Origin: an archaeon
Lineage (GTDB): Archaea > Thermoproteota > Nitrososphaeria > Nitrososphaerales > Gagatemarchaeaceae
DNA: 62,824 nucleotides
Direction: 5' to 3'
Assembly: GCA_021791695.1 (NCBI GenBank)
Contig: JAJYWC010000008.1
Location: forward strand, 1-62,824
Shown here: positions 43,118-50,779 of the stretch, in pieces
Position numbering within the stretch: the stretch's first letter is position 1
Layout: every line of letters starts with the position of its first letter
Notes under the pieces: model-generated
Told to the model about the DNA's origin: nothing
Database searches by the model: none
The model's input: only the letters and a program-made list of their open reading frames with translations
Made by a program: the position numbers and the translations under genes

Positions 43118-44338
43118 TCAAGTGCCGCAACTTGTGTTATAGTGCTGATTGAAGTCGGCGTGTAGAGTATCTTGCTTTTGCATGGCCTGGAGGGCTATGT
43201 TATTGCCACATCCGTTGTTCATGGTATATTGATTGTACCAGCCGTTTGTATAGGGCGTGTACAGGTTGATGTTAGATCCTCCATAGTACATATTTGCATC
43301 ATAATTGTGGATTGTTCCGAACTTCGCCAAGGCACCATAGTAAGCAGGAACGCCATTGTAATAGAATCTGAGAGTCATGAATTCCCCATAATACGGTGTT
43401 CCCATACTCGTATCTGTAACGTCGCCGACTGATCCACAACTATAACCAGTAGTGTCGTCCGCGCCATAGATGGTGTATGTTGTAACTGGTCCTCCTCCTG
43501 GCTGGATATACTCACTCATTATGTTAACGCCTACATAATCTCCGGCAGCCACATTCATACACCAGTATGTCGTAGAAGAGCTGGTTGTCGAACCTGTATC
43601 AGTACCATACCATAGGTAATATGTGTATGTGCAGCTGTTTGAGCTAGTGCATGAGACAATGGAATCTGATCCAGCTTCTACGACTCCGTTACTTCCCCCT
43701 GCATTATTCGCTAGGCCATTCATCACGGCTACGTCGCAGAACTGATTCAGACAAGCATTTGTTGGACTTGCAGGAGGCGAGACGCTAGTTTCATTCCATT
43801 CAGATGTAACTTGATAGACAGGTACTTGGGTACCACCGCTATTTTTCCCCCACAACTCATAACCAGACCAATAACTATTACTATATGACGTCAAAGGCGT
43901 CACGGAAGAACCGGAATTAGAGCCACCTTGACTAATGGTTGTAAGTGTCATATTTTCGACTGCGGTCATGGCTGGATTTTCGTTGACAACCAAGATCGTG
44001 ACTACACCCGCTGAGTTTCTAAGGCTAAACTCGAAATGAGTGCTCTGAAGTGTTACGTTGCAATCCAAACTCCATTTCCACAGATTGTCCTCAGTACGGA
44101 AGGCCACGTTATATCCCTGTGTGAGCTGACTGAACTCTCGGGACGACTCTGCCACCGCAATTCCATTCGCGATATTCATATTTTGTGATTGGGCTGTTTG
44201 CTGCGCTTCGGCGCTCTGATTACATTTTGCGTATGGGGCACTTGGTGTAATTGGAGCAGAAGAGAGACCGCTGACCGTTGTAGCACTGCTCACACATAGA
44301 AGTATCAGGAGGCACGCGGAAACCACCAACCTGAACAT
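43118..44338 (-). CDS. Secreted protein with eqolisin (peptidase G1)-like pattern
   Basis: A 406-residue secreted protein. I start at ATG 44338, which gives a clean signal peptide (MFRLVVSACLLILLCVSSA) and lies about 30 nt after a TTAAATATTA TATA element. The mature part follows the order seen in eqolisin-like beta-sandwiches: YWSGYELWG, VTSEWN..P, a Cys-rich CLNQFCDVAVMNGLAN, NGVVEAGSD, YTYYLWYG, MNVAAGDYVGVNI, YTIYGADDTTGYS. It is a paralogue of the protein at 48548-49783. The catalytic Gln and Glu of peptidase G1 cannot be assigned with certainty, so proteolytic activity is inferred. Confidence 0.55.
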   Translation of the reverse strand: MFRLVVSACLLILLCVSSATTVSGLSSAPITPSAPYAKCNQSAEAQQTAQSQNMNIANGIAVAESSREFSQLTQGYNVAFRTEDNLWKWSLDCNVTLQSTHFEFSLRNSAGVVTILVVNENPAMTAVENMTLTTISQGGSNSGSSVTPLTSYSNSYWSGYELWGKNSGGTQVPVYQVTSEWNETSVSPPASPTNACLNQFCDVAVMNGLANNAGGSNGVVEAGSDSIVSCTSSNSCTYTYYLWYGTDTGSTTSSSTTYWCMNVAAGDYVGVNIMSEYIQPGGGPVTTYTIYGADDTTGYSCGSVGDVTDTSMGTPYYGEFMTLRFYYNGVPAYYGALAKFGTIHNYDANMYYGGSNINLYTPYTNGWYNQYTMNNGCGNNIALQAMQKQDTLHADFNQHYNTSCGT

Positions 44339-44941
44339 GACTGCGAAAAAGTAGCAGATAATATTTAAGCATGAGAACGCTAAACGCGAACGCGGATTAT
44401 CGTTCAAAGGCAGCGTCGATAAACATCATCTCTGGCACATTCGGCGGGATTCACCGCTACCGTCTTGCGCACTCTCTTCTGCGACCGTAATGGATCGGCT
44501 CTCCTACTTTCGGAGACGGTGTAAATGTGGGCAGGCAACCATTCCACGAGGTTAGTTTGACTAGGGCTGTGACTGCGGTTCATGGCGGATGCCTCGGACA
44601 CCCAATCCAGCGGGTGTATCCTAAAATGAATTCCTTTTGTCTTGTATAGCCTAATTCTTCCTCCTTTCCATCCCCCCTTCACGCGAGCCCATAGCAAGCA
44701 ACACCCCCGCGAATCGAGCTCTTTCAGAGCGAAGATGAGCGGCCCCGCTTCAAGGCGGGGTGAAGGCGAAGTCCGAGCGGAGGGGCAAAGAGGGGGGAGG
44801 GAGCCCCGAAGGGGCGGAAGGCCGTGAGGAGCGACCGAAGGGAGCGACGGACACGGCTCGCCGAAGGCAAGGGGGTGAATTTGCCACGGAGCGAAGGATG
44901 AGCCTGAAGGGTGTTGCTTGCTATGGGCGAGCTTTCTTCTT
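44339..44941. other. Non-coding stretch around the palindromic element
   Basis: About 350 bp of AT-richer sequence (44339-44686) holds the promoter of the secreted-protein gene. A minus-strand frame of 97 codons (44404-44697) there lacks any recognisable feature. The rest is the 242-nt inverted-repeat element, ending 13 nt before the integrase stop codon. Confidence 0.4.
44687..44928. ncRNA. 242-nt element with 20-bp perfect terminal inverted repeats and internal hairpins
   Basis: Positions 44687-44706 and 44909-44928 are perfect inverted repeats of 20 bp. The GC-rich interior is strongly purine-biased on the plus strand and full of short hairpins: CCCCGC/GCGGGG at about 44743-44760, GCCCCGAAGGGGC at about 44802-44814, and repeated CGAAGG units. 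On the minus strand the last becomes a C(UUCG)G tetraloop. It could be a structured RNA with a closing stem or a MITE-like insertion. Both readings are inferences. It contrasts with the AT-rich sequence around it. Confidence 0.5.
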
Positions 44942-46234
44942 TCAGAACGGGACCTTGACTATGGCCTCTCCGTCAGGAAGAGAAGCGACATACTCGAATC
45001 CTTGACCGATGTACGACTTGACCTCCTGAATGGGTATGACCTTCTGCCTTGAGCCGTTGTTGGCCATCATTCCCGATAACTTCTGCCTCACCAGGCTTTG
45101 AAGCTCCTCGCTGCTCATCTCCTCCAGGTTCATCTTCTCGATGTCCTCTTTCTGGAAGCCTGCCACAAGGAGGAACTGCTCATTGAAAGTCCTCTTGATC
45201 TGCTCCTCGGTGGCCGACTCTGCCTTTGTCGATAGAAGCGGTTCGCACCTCTTGTAAGCCTCCCTCATCTCCTCTATCATGGTGGGGGGCAGCCTGCCCT
45301 TGTTGGTCGAATACCTGGCCTCTATGTCTCCCTTGTGCCCCATCAGGAATTGAAGATAGGGATGGGAGATCAGTCCCTTCGACTCGGCAATTATCATGCC
45401 CGTGTCGCAATAGGCTCTCAGTACGTAAGGACGCCACGAGAACCCAGCCTTTACAATCGCCTCCTTGATGTCCCTCGTTACCAGGGTGGTTCTCAAGAAC
45501 TGGTTTTTCCTCACGCCTCTTGGGTCGAATGCAAGAAGGGGGCTCTGAGGAGTTAGCTTTTCGCCTGACTTTGCCCTTTCCTGAATGCACTCTTGGATGT
45601 AGGTGATCGCCTCGTCGCCCACGAAAGTGAAGTACGGATGCCTCGCCTTGCTCAAGCCTCTCCGCACAAGCAGAATAGCAGGAACCTTCTCGAACTCAAT
45701 GCTATCGTCCGATATCTTCGCGTCCGTGAAGTCTCCCAGCCGTATACCATCAGTGCCAAGATAGTCTCCCAGGCTCTCCGGCCTCAAACCGCTGAACGCT
45801 ATTGATGCAATGGAAACTCGCCCTCTTGGAGACGCCATCCTGACGATTCTTGAGAGCTCGTCCTTGCTCGGAACCCTCTCGTTGGCGATTGTTGGGGTGT
45901 CTGAGCTACCCTTGATGTTCACCTTGAGTTTGACATCGAGGTTGTTGTAGGAAGTCCATGAGATAACGACCTTCTTGAACCGCTCGATGTAGGAGCCTGC
46001 CTTACCGTCTTTCTCCATCCTCCTGATGAAGTCCGTGAAATCGTCTCGGAACTTCTTGGACGGTGCTTCTGCCAGAATCTTCTTCGGCGTTGTCTTGAGG
46101 AGGTCGCAGTACAGACCGAGGGTTCTGAGGTACACGGTCGCGGTTATGATTGACTTCGCTTCGAGGTTCTCGTACCATCTCCTAACGTCTTGATTTTCTT
46201 CGAGAAGGTGCTTGTACTTGCTTCCAACGGGCAT
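44942..46234 (-). CDS. int: Tyrosine recombinase / integrase of element A
   Basis: A 430-residue tyrosine recombinase. Catalytic residues visible are Arg151 (FSGLRPESLG), the second box PYVLRAY (Arg273, with Tyr where His is usual), His300 (LMGHKG) and nucleophile Tyr308 (EARYST). An N-terminal SAM-like core-binding region spans about 10-110. A C-terminal extension of about 100 residues is unusual in length. The start is 50 nt from attachment core 2, and its TATA-like TTTATTAG (about 46258-46266) overlaps the right arm motif, so binding of the integrase could repress its own gene. Confidence 0.85.
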   Translation of the reverse strand: MPVGSKYKHLLEENQDVRRWYENLEAKSIITATVYLRTLGLYCDLLKTTPKKILAEAPSKKFRDDFTDFIRRMEKDGKAGSYIERFKKVVISWTSYNNLDVKLKVNIKGSSDTPTIANERVPSKDELSRIVRMASPRGRVSIASIAFSGLRPESLGDYLGTDGIRLGDFTDAKISDDSIEFEKVPAILLVRRGLSKARHPYFTFVGDEAITYIQECIQERAKSGEKLTPQSPLLAFDPRGVRKNQFLRTTLVTRDIKEAIVKAGFSWRPYVLRAYCDTGMIIAESKGLISHPYLQFLMGHKGDIEARYSTNKGRLPPTMIEEMREAYKRCEPLLSTKAESATEEQIKRTFNEQFLLVAGFQKEDIEKMNLEEMSSEELQSLVRQKLSGMMANNGSRQKVIPIQEVKSYIGQGFEYVASLPDGEAIVKVPF

Positions 46235-46388
46235 ACCCAGCCGTTAGGACAGCATTCTAATAAAGGATTCTCCTAAGAGTTTAAGTGGGCCGGAAGGGAT
46301 GCAGTTAATGATCAGGCTGTGTGAAAATCCCTCTCTGTCGACAAAAAGGTAGACAGAAAGTTATATTCCAACCGTATGATATGGTCGC
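46235..46388. other. Junction of elements A and B with integrase and transposase promoters
   Basis: This 154-bp stretch holds the integrase promoter, the right arm of element A (46265-46276), the shared attachment core (46285-46300), the start of element B, a TGAT target copy (46309-46312) and the left inverted repeat of the IS (46313-46329). No gene. Confidence 0.6.
46285..46300. repeat. Attachment core 2, junction of elements A and B
   Basis: Identical 16-nt core. Upstream, at the same 8-nt spacing as at core 3, is arm motif GGATTCTCCTAA (46265-46276). Downstream GCAGTTAAT matches GCAATTAAT at core 1. It is thus both the right end of element A and the left end of element B. Confidence 0.8.
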
Positions 46389-47925
46389 ATGTCCAAGGAT
46401 TATGTGGCCGGTGAGAAGAGAGATCAGTCGATTCTCTTTCCTGGTACTCTAGACGAATACATCACGGAGGATAACCCTGTCCGGTTCATCGATGCGTTCG
46501 TCGACAGCCTCGACCTGGAGAAGCTGGGATTCAAGCACTCGACGCTCGACGGGGGCGCTGGAAGGCCTCCGTACGATCCATCCGACCTGTTGAAGCTCTA
46601 CGTCTACGGCTACCTCAACCAGATAAGGTCGAGCAGGAAGCTCGAGAGGGCCTGCCTCTCGAACGTCGAGGTGATGTGGATCATGAAGAAGCTCGCTCCT
46701 GACTTCAAGACGATAGCAGACTTCCGCAAGGACAACATCGACTGCATCAAGCCGGTCTTCAAGGAGTTCGTCTATCTCTGCAGGTCCCTGGACCTGTTCG
46801 GCGCGGAGCTCGTCGCAATAGACGGGAGCAAGTTCAAGGCAGTGAACTCCACGAAGAGGAACCTCAACGGGAAGGCGCTCGCCGAGAGGCTGAGGCACGT
46901 CGAGGAGAAGATAGCCCAATACCTGAAGGAGATGGAGGAGAACGACATGGCTGAACACGACGGCAACGTCGACCGTGACAGCGGTGGTGCGAAGGTCGAC
47001 GGGCTGAGGGAGAAGATCAGCAAGCTCGAGGAGCGGAGGCAGGAGTACATCCGGGCTCAGAACCTGATGAGGGAGATGGGGCAGAGAGAGGTCTCCCTCA
47101 CCGACCCTGGCAGCAGGCTGATGAAGATCGACAGCCAGAAGCTCGACGTCTGTTACAACGTGGAGTCTGCGGTAGACTCGAAGAACCACCTCGTGGTGGA
47201 TTACGACGTCACGAACCACCCGACCGACAGGAGCCAGCTCTCAAGGATGGCTCAATTGGCTAAGGAGACCCTCGAGGTGGAGAGGCTTGCAGTCACGGCG
47301 GACAAGGGGTTCTTCACCGGGAGGGAGCTGGAGGAATGCGAGGAGAACGGGATAGCGACGTACGTGGCCATACCGGACGAGACCATGCCGAACAAGACCC
47401 TGGGAGTGCCAGAGTCTGAATTCTATTCTCAAAGATTCCTGTACGATCCCATCAGAGACGCATACGTCTGCCCCGCCAATCAGGTGATGGGCTTCTGGAA
47501 GGGCAGGTACAAGAATCGCGGCAGGCTGTACAGGACCGGAGCGTGCGCGACCTGTCCTCTCAGGAGCAGGTGCACGAGGAACAAGCTCGGCCGGATAATC
47601 TTCAGGTCGGAGTACCAGGAAGTCATCGACAGGCTCAGGGCGAGGCTGAGCGAAGCTGAGGGGCTCGACAAGCTCAGCAGGAGGAAAGAGATCGTCGAGC
47701 ACCCGTTCGGCACGATGAAGAGGGCGTTCAACCAGGGTTACCTGTTGCTCAAGGGCCTGAGGAAGGTGAACGGAGAGGTCGGGTTCACGATGCTGGCTTA
47801 CAACATGCGGCGGGCGATCAACATCCTCGGGACGAGGAGACTGATGAGCTCGATCGGGGTCGTGATGTAACGTAGAATGGCATGCCTTTGACCCATCCCG
47901 GTAAATCTGATTCTCACACAGTCTG
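46313..47925. mobile_element. IS1182-type insertion sequence with TGAT target duplication
   Basis: Inverted repeats CAGGCTGTGTGAAAATC (46313-46329) and, reversed, CAGACTGTGTGAGAATC (47909-47925) match at 15 of 17 positions. The element is flanked by direct TGAT copies at 46309-46312 and 47926-47929. It contains one transposase gene. It split the left end of element B between the attachment core and its arm motif. Confidence 0.85.
46389..47870 (+). CDS. IS1182-family DDE transposase
   Basis: A 493-residue, apparently intact transposase. The N-terminal DUF772-type domain is LFPGTLDEYITEDNPVRFIDAFVDSL...RPPYDPSDLLKLYVYGYLNQIRSSRKLE. The RNase H-like core supplies the catalytic acids in VAIDGSKFKA (first Asp), VTADKGFFTG (second Asp) and EHPFGTMKRAF (Glu). 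A zinc-like ACATCPLRSRC lies before the last block. Its GC-rich codons contrast with the AT-rich element around it, so it arrived separately. Confidence 0.92.
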   Translation: MSKDYVAGEKRDQSILFPGTLDEYITEDNPVRFIDAFVDSLDLEKLGFKHSTLDGGAGRPPYDPSDLLKLYVYGYLNQIRSSRKLERACLSNVEVMWIMKKLAPDFKTIADFRKDNIDCIKPVFKEFVYLCRSLDLFGAELVAIDGSKFKAVNSTKRNLNGKALAERLRHVEEKIAQYLKEMEENDMAEHDGNVDRDSGGAKVDGLREKISKLEERRQEYIRAQNLMREMGQREVSLTDPGSRLMKIDSQKLDVCYNVESAVDSKNHLVVDYDVTNHPTDRSQLSRMAQLAKETLEVERLAVTADKGFFTGRELEECEENGIATYVAIPDETMPNKTLGVPESEFYSQRFLYDPIRDAYVCPANQVMGFWKGRYKNRGRLYRTGACATCPLRSRCTRNKLGRIIFRSEYQEVIDRLRARLSEAEGLDKLSRRKEIVEHPFGTMKRAFNQGYLLLKGLRKVNGEVGFTMLAYNMRRAINILGTRRLMSSIGVVM

Positions 47926-48000
47926 TGATTTAAGCGAATCCTAATCGCTTGCGAAGTAGGCGCCCGTTTATTGGATGCGTCTCTGAATTCCACCCCACGC

Positions 48001-48393
48001 TCACATCGGTGCTGACGACGGGAGAGCATCATGTTTGGAGCGATGAATCCTCCGTCGCTTCTTGAAGTAGGGAAGACCGATGTGAGAAGATATCTCAATG
48101 ACAGCGAGGGAAAGGGCCATCCAGAAGACCAGGTCTAGGGCGAAAGCGACCCAATTCACCACTCCCAGATACAAGCCGAAGAAAGATTCCGGTACCTTGG
48201 GCCCCGTTCCTATAACGTGCCAAACAAATGGATAACCCCAACCAGGAGCTCCGGCACTTGGGTTATGCAGAAGGCTTGATAGATAGAGTGCGGCTAGTCC
48301 AATCAGAATGCCCCCGATAATCTGGACTTCTTCCCGAGCCAGCTTCCTCAAGTTTTCGCGAGGGAGCGTCGAGCTATGTAAGTTTTCTTCCAA
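48001..48393 (-). CDS. Small membrane protein of element B, hypothetical
   Basis: A 130-residue protein that I do not recognise. It has two clear hydrophobic segments (about 25-44, IIGGILIGLAALYLSSLL, and about 75-100, GLYLGVVNWVAFALDLVFWMALSLAVIEI) with a charged N-terminus and a basic C-terminal tail. It is transcribed in the same direction as the secreted-protein gene upstream, about 150 nt away. Confidence 0.6.
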   Translation of the reverse strand: MEENLHSSTLPRENLRKLAREEVQIIGGILIGLAALYLSSLLHNPSAGAPGWGYPFVWHVIGTGPKVPESFFGLYLGVVNWVAFALDLVFWMALSLAVIEISSHIGLPYFKKRRRIHRSKHDALPSSAPM

Positions 48394-48547
48394 AAAACCG
48401 CACCGTCGTCAACTTGAGAGCGATTTCTTTTCTTTCCATCGATGGAGTCACTCCCAGAATCCGAGGAAGACTAATGGATGAACTTGCATTAGCCGCTAGT
48501 ATCGATTCACGCACCCACTTTCACCGCAGCCCAAAGCGAATCAGCTT

Positions 48548-49783
48548 TTAGCAGTTGGTATCCCATGCTCCGGTGTATTGGCTTGATCCATAGGTGAGTG
48601 TAAAGTCGCCCCCCGAGCCGAGATTGCCATAGCTGACGTCCGTTGTAAAACTACCATAACAGAAGGGATAGACACCGGCCTGATTCTCCATGTTGTACGC
48701 GCCGAAGGTGAAACTATTGATATCTGTGAGGCTTCCTCCTGTATAGATTTCAGCGCTCGAGAATGACACCGTTGACGATGTTCCGAAAGTCGCAAGGTAG
48801 GCACACGGTCCACTCAGCGAAGAGCACATTTCGCCATTCTCCAATACAAACAAGCCGTATTTCGGAGAGGTCAATGTACTATCGCTTTGTCCGTACACAT
48901 AGCAGCTCGTGGACGTAGTCAGGTCAGCCACATAGAAGTCATATTTTGAGCTACTCCCTCCATAAGCCGCTTCGTTTTCCGTCCAAGCCAGTATCGTGTC
49001 CCCAGGGTTCAAGCTAACGGAACCTCCGTTCGTAGCAGTACATTGCGTCAGTCCGCCTCCGTTCGAGACAATCTCATACCATGCATAGTATGTATCCGAG
49101 CAAGTACCACCGGACGGAGTGCATGTCACCCACGTTCCGTCTTGATTAAGATTAGTTGACGCAACGTTTTGAGCATCAGTCAATCCGACCCAAGTTGCAA
49201 CGTCGCACGCTCCATAGCTTCCGCATCCAACTGAAGGATATCCCGCACCTGGCTGTGTCCATTCTGAATAGGCTTCGTAAATGGCTTGGGTAGCACCACT
49301 GTTAGCTTGCACCTGATAGCCAGAATAAAGTTTCCAGCTATTCGTTGCGCTGACGAATTGTGATCGTATCGCGGAACCCAGAACGGTTAGGTTCTGATTT
49401 TCTGTTATCACCAACTGACCTGCCCATCCTCCGGTGTTGTTATGCAAAGTAAACACAACATTGTAGCTTAGAACTTTCTCGGTGCATATCGGATATGGTA
49501 CTGTTGTTTTATCGATTTGGAATATACTCGAGTAAGTAACATTTGAATATGCAGCGGCGCTTTGTATGTATCCTTGAGAGCTGATTGCATTGTCAATGGC
49601 AGCGGACTCGTCCATTGCACCGTATGTATTGGCGACCGCGGGTTGGCACGACGACTCCAAAGCAGAAACGCCGGTCTGAGAACTAGTGGCAGCCATAGCT
49701 AGATTCAGGGAAGTCATCGAGGATTCCCCCCAGATTAGTAGAAAAATTACAATCACGCCACCAAGCCTCAAACCGTTCCTCAT
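48548..49783 (-). CDS. Secreted protein with eqolisin (peptidase G1)-like pattern, paralogue
   Basis: A 411-residue secreted protein. I start at ATG 49783 because an AATTATAATT TATA element (about 49809-49823) lies about 30 nt upstream and the resulting N-terminus (MRNGLRLGGVIVIFLLIWG) is a signal sequence. The order of motifs follows the paralogue in element A: YSGYQVQANSG, AYSEWTQPG, CGSYGACDVATWVGLTD, SDTYYAWYEIV, VSLNPGDTILAWTEN, YDFYVADLTTSTSCYV. These correspond to W-x-G, WVGL and YYAWYE-type motifs of peptidase G1-like beta-sandwiches. Activity is inferred. Confidence 0.55.
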   Translation of the reverse strand: MRNGLRLGGVIVIFLLIWGESSMTSLNLAMAATSSQTGVSALESSCQPAVANTYGAMDESAAIDNAISSQGYIQSAAAYSNVTYSSIFQIDKTTVPYPICTEKVLSYNVVFTLHNNTGGWAGQLVITENQNLTVLGSAIRSQFVSATNSWKLYSGYQVQANSGATQAIYEAYSEWTQPGAGYPSVGCGSYGACDVATWVGLTDAQNVASTNLNQDGTWVTCTPSGGTCSDTYYAWYEIVSNGGGLTQCTATNGGSVSLNPGDTILAWTENEAAYGGSSSKYDFYVADLTTSTSCYVYGQSDSTLTSPKYGLFVLENGEMCSSLSGPCAYLATFGTSSTVSFSSAEIYTGGSLTDINSFTFGAYNMENQAGVYPFCYGSFTTDVSYGNLGSGGDFTLTYGSSQYTGAWDTNC

Positions 49784-49989
49784 TTCAGATGCTCCGAATG
49801 ACACTCTTCTAATTATAATTGGCGCTTACATTGTAGAACAAGTGCTAGCAGTTGCAAGACAGCTTCGCAGACAAATTGAAGTTATTTTTGCTCCATGAAT
49901 ATTTGTAACCAAATCTTGCGAGTTGCCTAAGCGGGATATATTTTGCCATTGGAAGGTCAAATAAATAAAGGATTCTCTTAATAATTTAG

Positions 49990-50005
49990 GTGGGCCGGAA
50001 GGGAT
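49990..50005. repeat. Attachment core 3, within the 3' end of tRNA-Val
   Basis: Identical 16-nt core; 49991-50005 are the last 15 nt of tRNA-Val including the discriminator base. The arm motif GGATTCTCTTAA (49970-49981) lies 8 nt away. Integration keeps the tRNA intact because the core supplies its 3' end. Confidence 0.85.
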
Positions 50006-50084
50006 TCGAACCCTTGACCTTCGCTGTGTAAGAGCTTGACGGAGTCTTGCTCTGACGTCCTAGACCAGGCTGAACGACCGGCCC
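49991..50084 (-). tRNA. tRNA-Val (UAC) with an 18-nt intron in the anticodon stem
   Basis: A 94-nt gene read on the minus strand. Acceptor strands GGGCCGG (50084-50078) and CCGGCCC pair fully, with discriminator A. The D-arm is GTTC/GGAC and the T-arm AAGGG-TTCGAAT-CCCTT. The anticodon loop is CTTACAC with stem strand AGCGA; the matching TCGCT exists only after removing AGAGCAAGACTCCGTCAA between positions 28 and 29. Intron AGAGC can pair with the following GCTCT, as expected for a bulge-helix-bulge substrate. The mature tRNA is 76 nt without CCA. Confidence 0.88.
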
Positions 50085-50179
50085 GATTTTCCAGCAAGGC
50101 AATTGGTGGCCTAATAAGCCTTGGACTCGCCTGCAGGCCCTGTTAAGCTCTCTCGCCAATCCGAACGGGATTTTGAGGG

Positions 50180-50464
50180 GTGTTAACTGTCGTCATCTGG
50201 GCGGGGAGTCGAGTAATTTCAGATAACTCCGCTACAAAACTCTGCGAAAACGTCCTTAAGAATGTGCGATGCGAATACTTTAGCAGTGGTCTTCGTTCTA
50301 TGAATGTATTCGTTGCTGCCAAAGCGGGGTTGACCGGCTACGACATTGCTCAAAAGGCATATCATGTGCGCCAAGGATTCGCCAAAAAGTCAATCACAAT
50401 TAACCCGTTCTTCGTAATGAACGTCTCTTATTATACACTGACCAAGTTTGAAGATGCGCAGTAG
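50180..50464 (+). CDS. Possible small protein, unrecognised
   Basis: A 94-codon frame from GTG 50180 (LTVVIWAGSRVISDNSATKLCENVLKNVRC...). I see no domain or membrane segment and no clear promoter. It lies between tRNA-Val and transposase debris in a region of decay. It may be a remnant or a chance frame. Confidence 0.25.
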   Translation: MLTVVIWAGSRVISDNSATKLCENVLKNVRCEYFSSGLRSMNVFVAAKAGLTGYDIAQKAYHVRQGFAKKSITINPFFVMNVSYYTLTKFEDAQ

Positions 50465-50589
50465 AACCTAAACCTGACGCTTCAGAACTTCAGAGAGTCA
50501 AGGTCAACTCAAGCATGAGGATGCGGTCTTTCAATACAGAATAGCATGGCAATACGAATGGAACATTCTAACTGCTCTGGAACAAGATA

Positions 50590-50712
50590 CGCTTCATCAC
50601 GGGAAGGGTGGACCATCCGCAGACAAACGGGAAGATAGAGAAGTTCTTCGACTCGATAGACGAGTTCATGACGTGGTACAACGAGATGAGACCTCACGGG
50701 GCGTTCGAATCA
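50590..50712 (+). pseudogene. Remnant of an rve-type (integrase-core) transposase
   Basis: About 40 codons read RFITGRVDHPQTNGKIEKFF then DSIDEFMTWYNEMRPHGAF, the C-terminal part of an integrase-core DDE transposase including the catalytic Glu in NGKIE. Nothing upstream restores the first two catalytic Asp residues. Confidence 0.7.
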
Positions 50713-50779
50713 GGTTGTCGCTCTCATCGTGGGCGGTCGTGATCGTCGTGTAGCACCCGCCTCCCGGAGAGCTTCTCTT

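Larger units (their letters stand above)
41985..46300. mobile_element. Integrated element A (4.3 kb, with tyrosine recombinase)
   Basis: Bounded by 16-nt attachment cores at 41985 and 46285. Its interior ends carry inverted arm motifs, TTAAGAGAATCC (42013-42024) and GGATTCTCCTAA (46265-46276). Contents: a membrane-anchored protein, a secreted eqolisin-like protein, a 242-nt element with terminal inverted repeats, and a tyrosine recombinase next to the right end. Base composition is AT-richer than the host. It has no replication or capsid gene that I can see, so it looks like a small integrative element rather than a provirus. Confidence 0.75.
46285..50005. mobile_element. Integrated element B (no integrase; interrupted by an IS)
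   Basis: Bounded by cores at 46285 and 49990, the latter inside tRNA-Val. Removing the IS and one TGAT joins GCAGTTAATGAT to TTAAGCGAATCC (ending 47941), which matches the left end of element A at 20 of 24 positions beyond the identical core. The right end (49966-49989) matches that of element A at 20 of 24. Without the IS it is about 2.1 kb and encodes a small membrane protein and a secreted eqolisin-like protein. It looks like a non-autonomous relative mobilised by the integrase of element A. Confidence 0.7.

Noticed and set aside
44404-44697. 97-codon minus-strand frame overlapping the longest frame of the secreted-protein gene by ATGA
   Set aside because: No domain, no promoter, overlaps the left inverted repeat of the 242-nt element; the secreted protein starts at 44338, so the apparent coupling is accidental.
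41985-50005. Provirus, plasmid or casposon interpretation of the island
   Set aside because: No capsid, terminase, replication, polymerase or Cas1 gene is seen; the recombinase is a tyrosine recombinase with tRNA cores.
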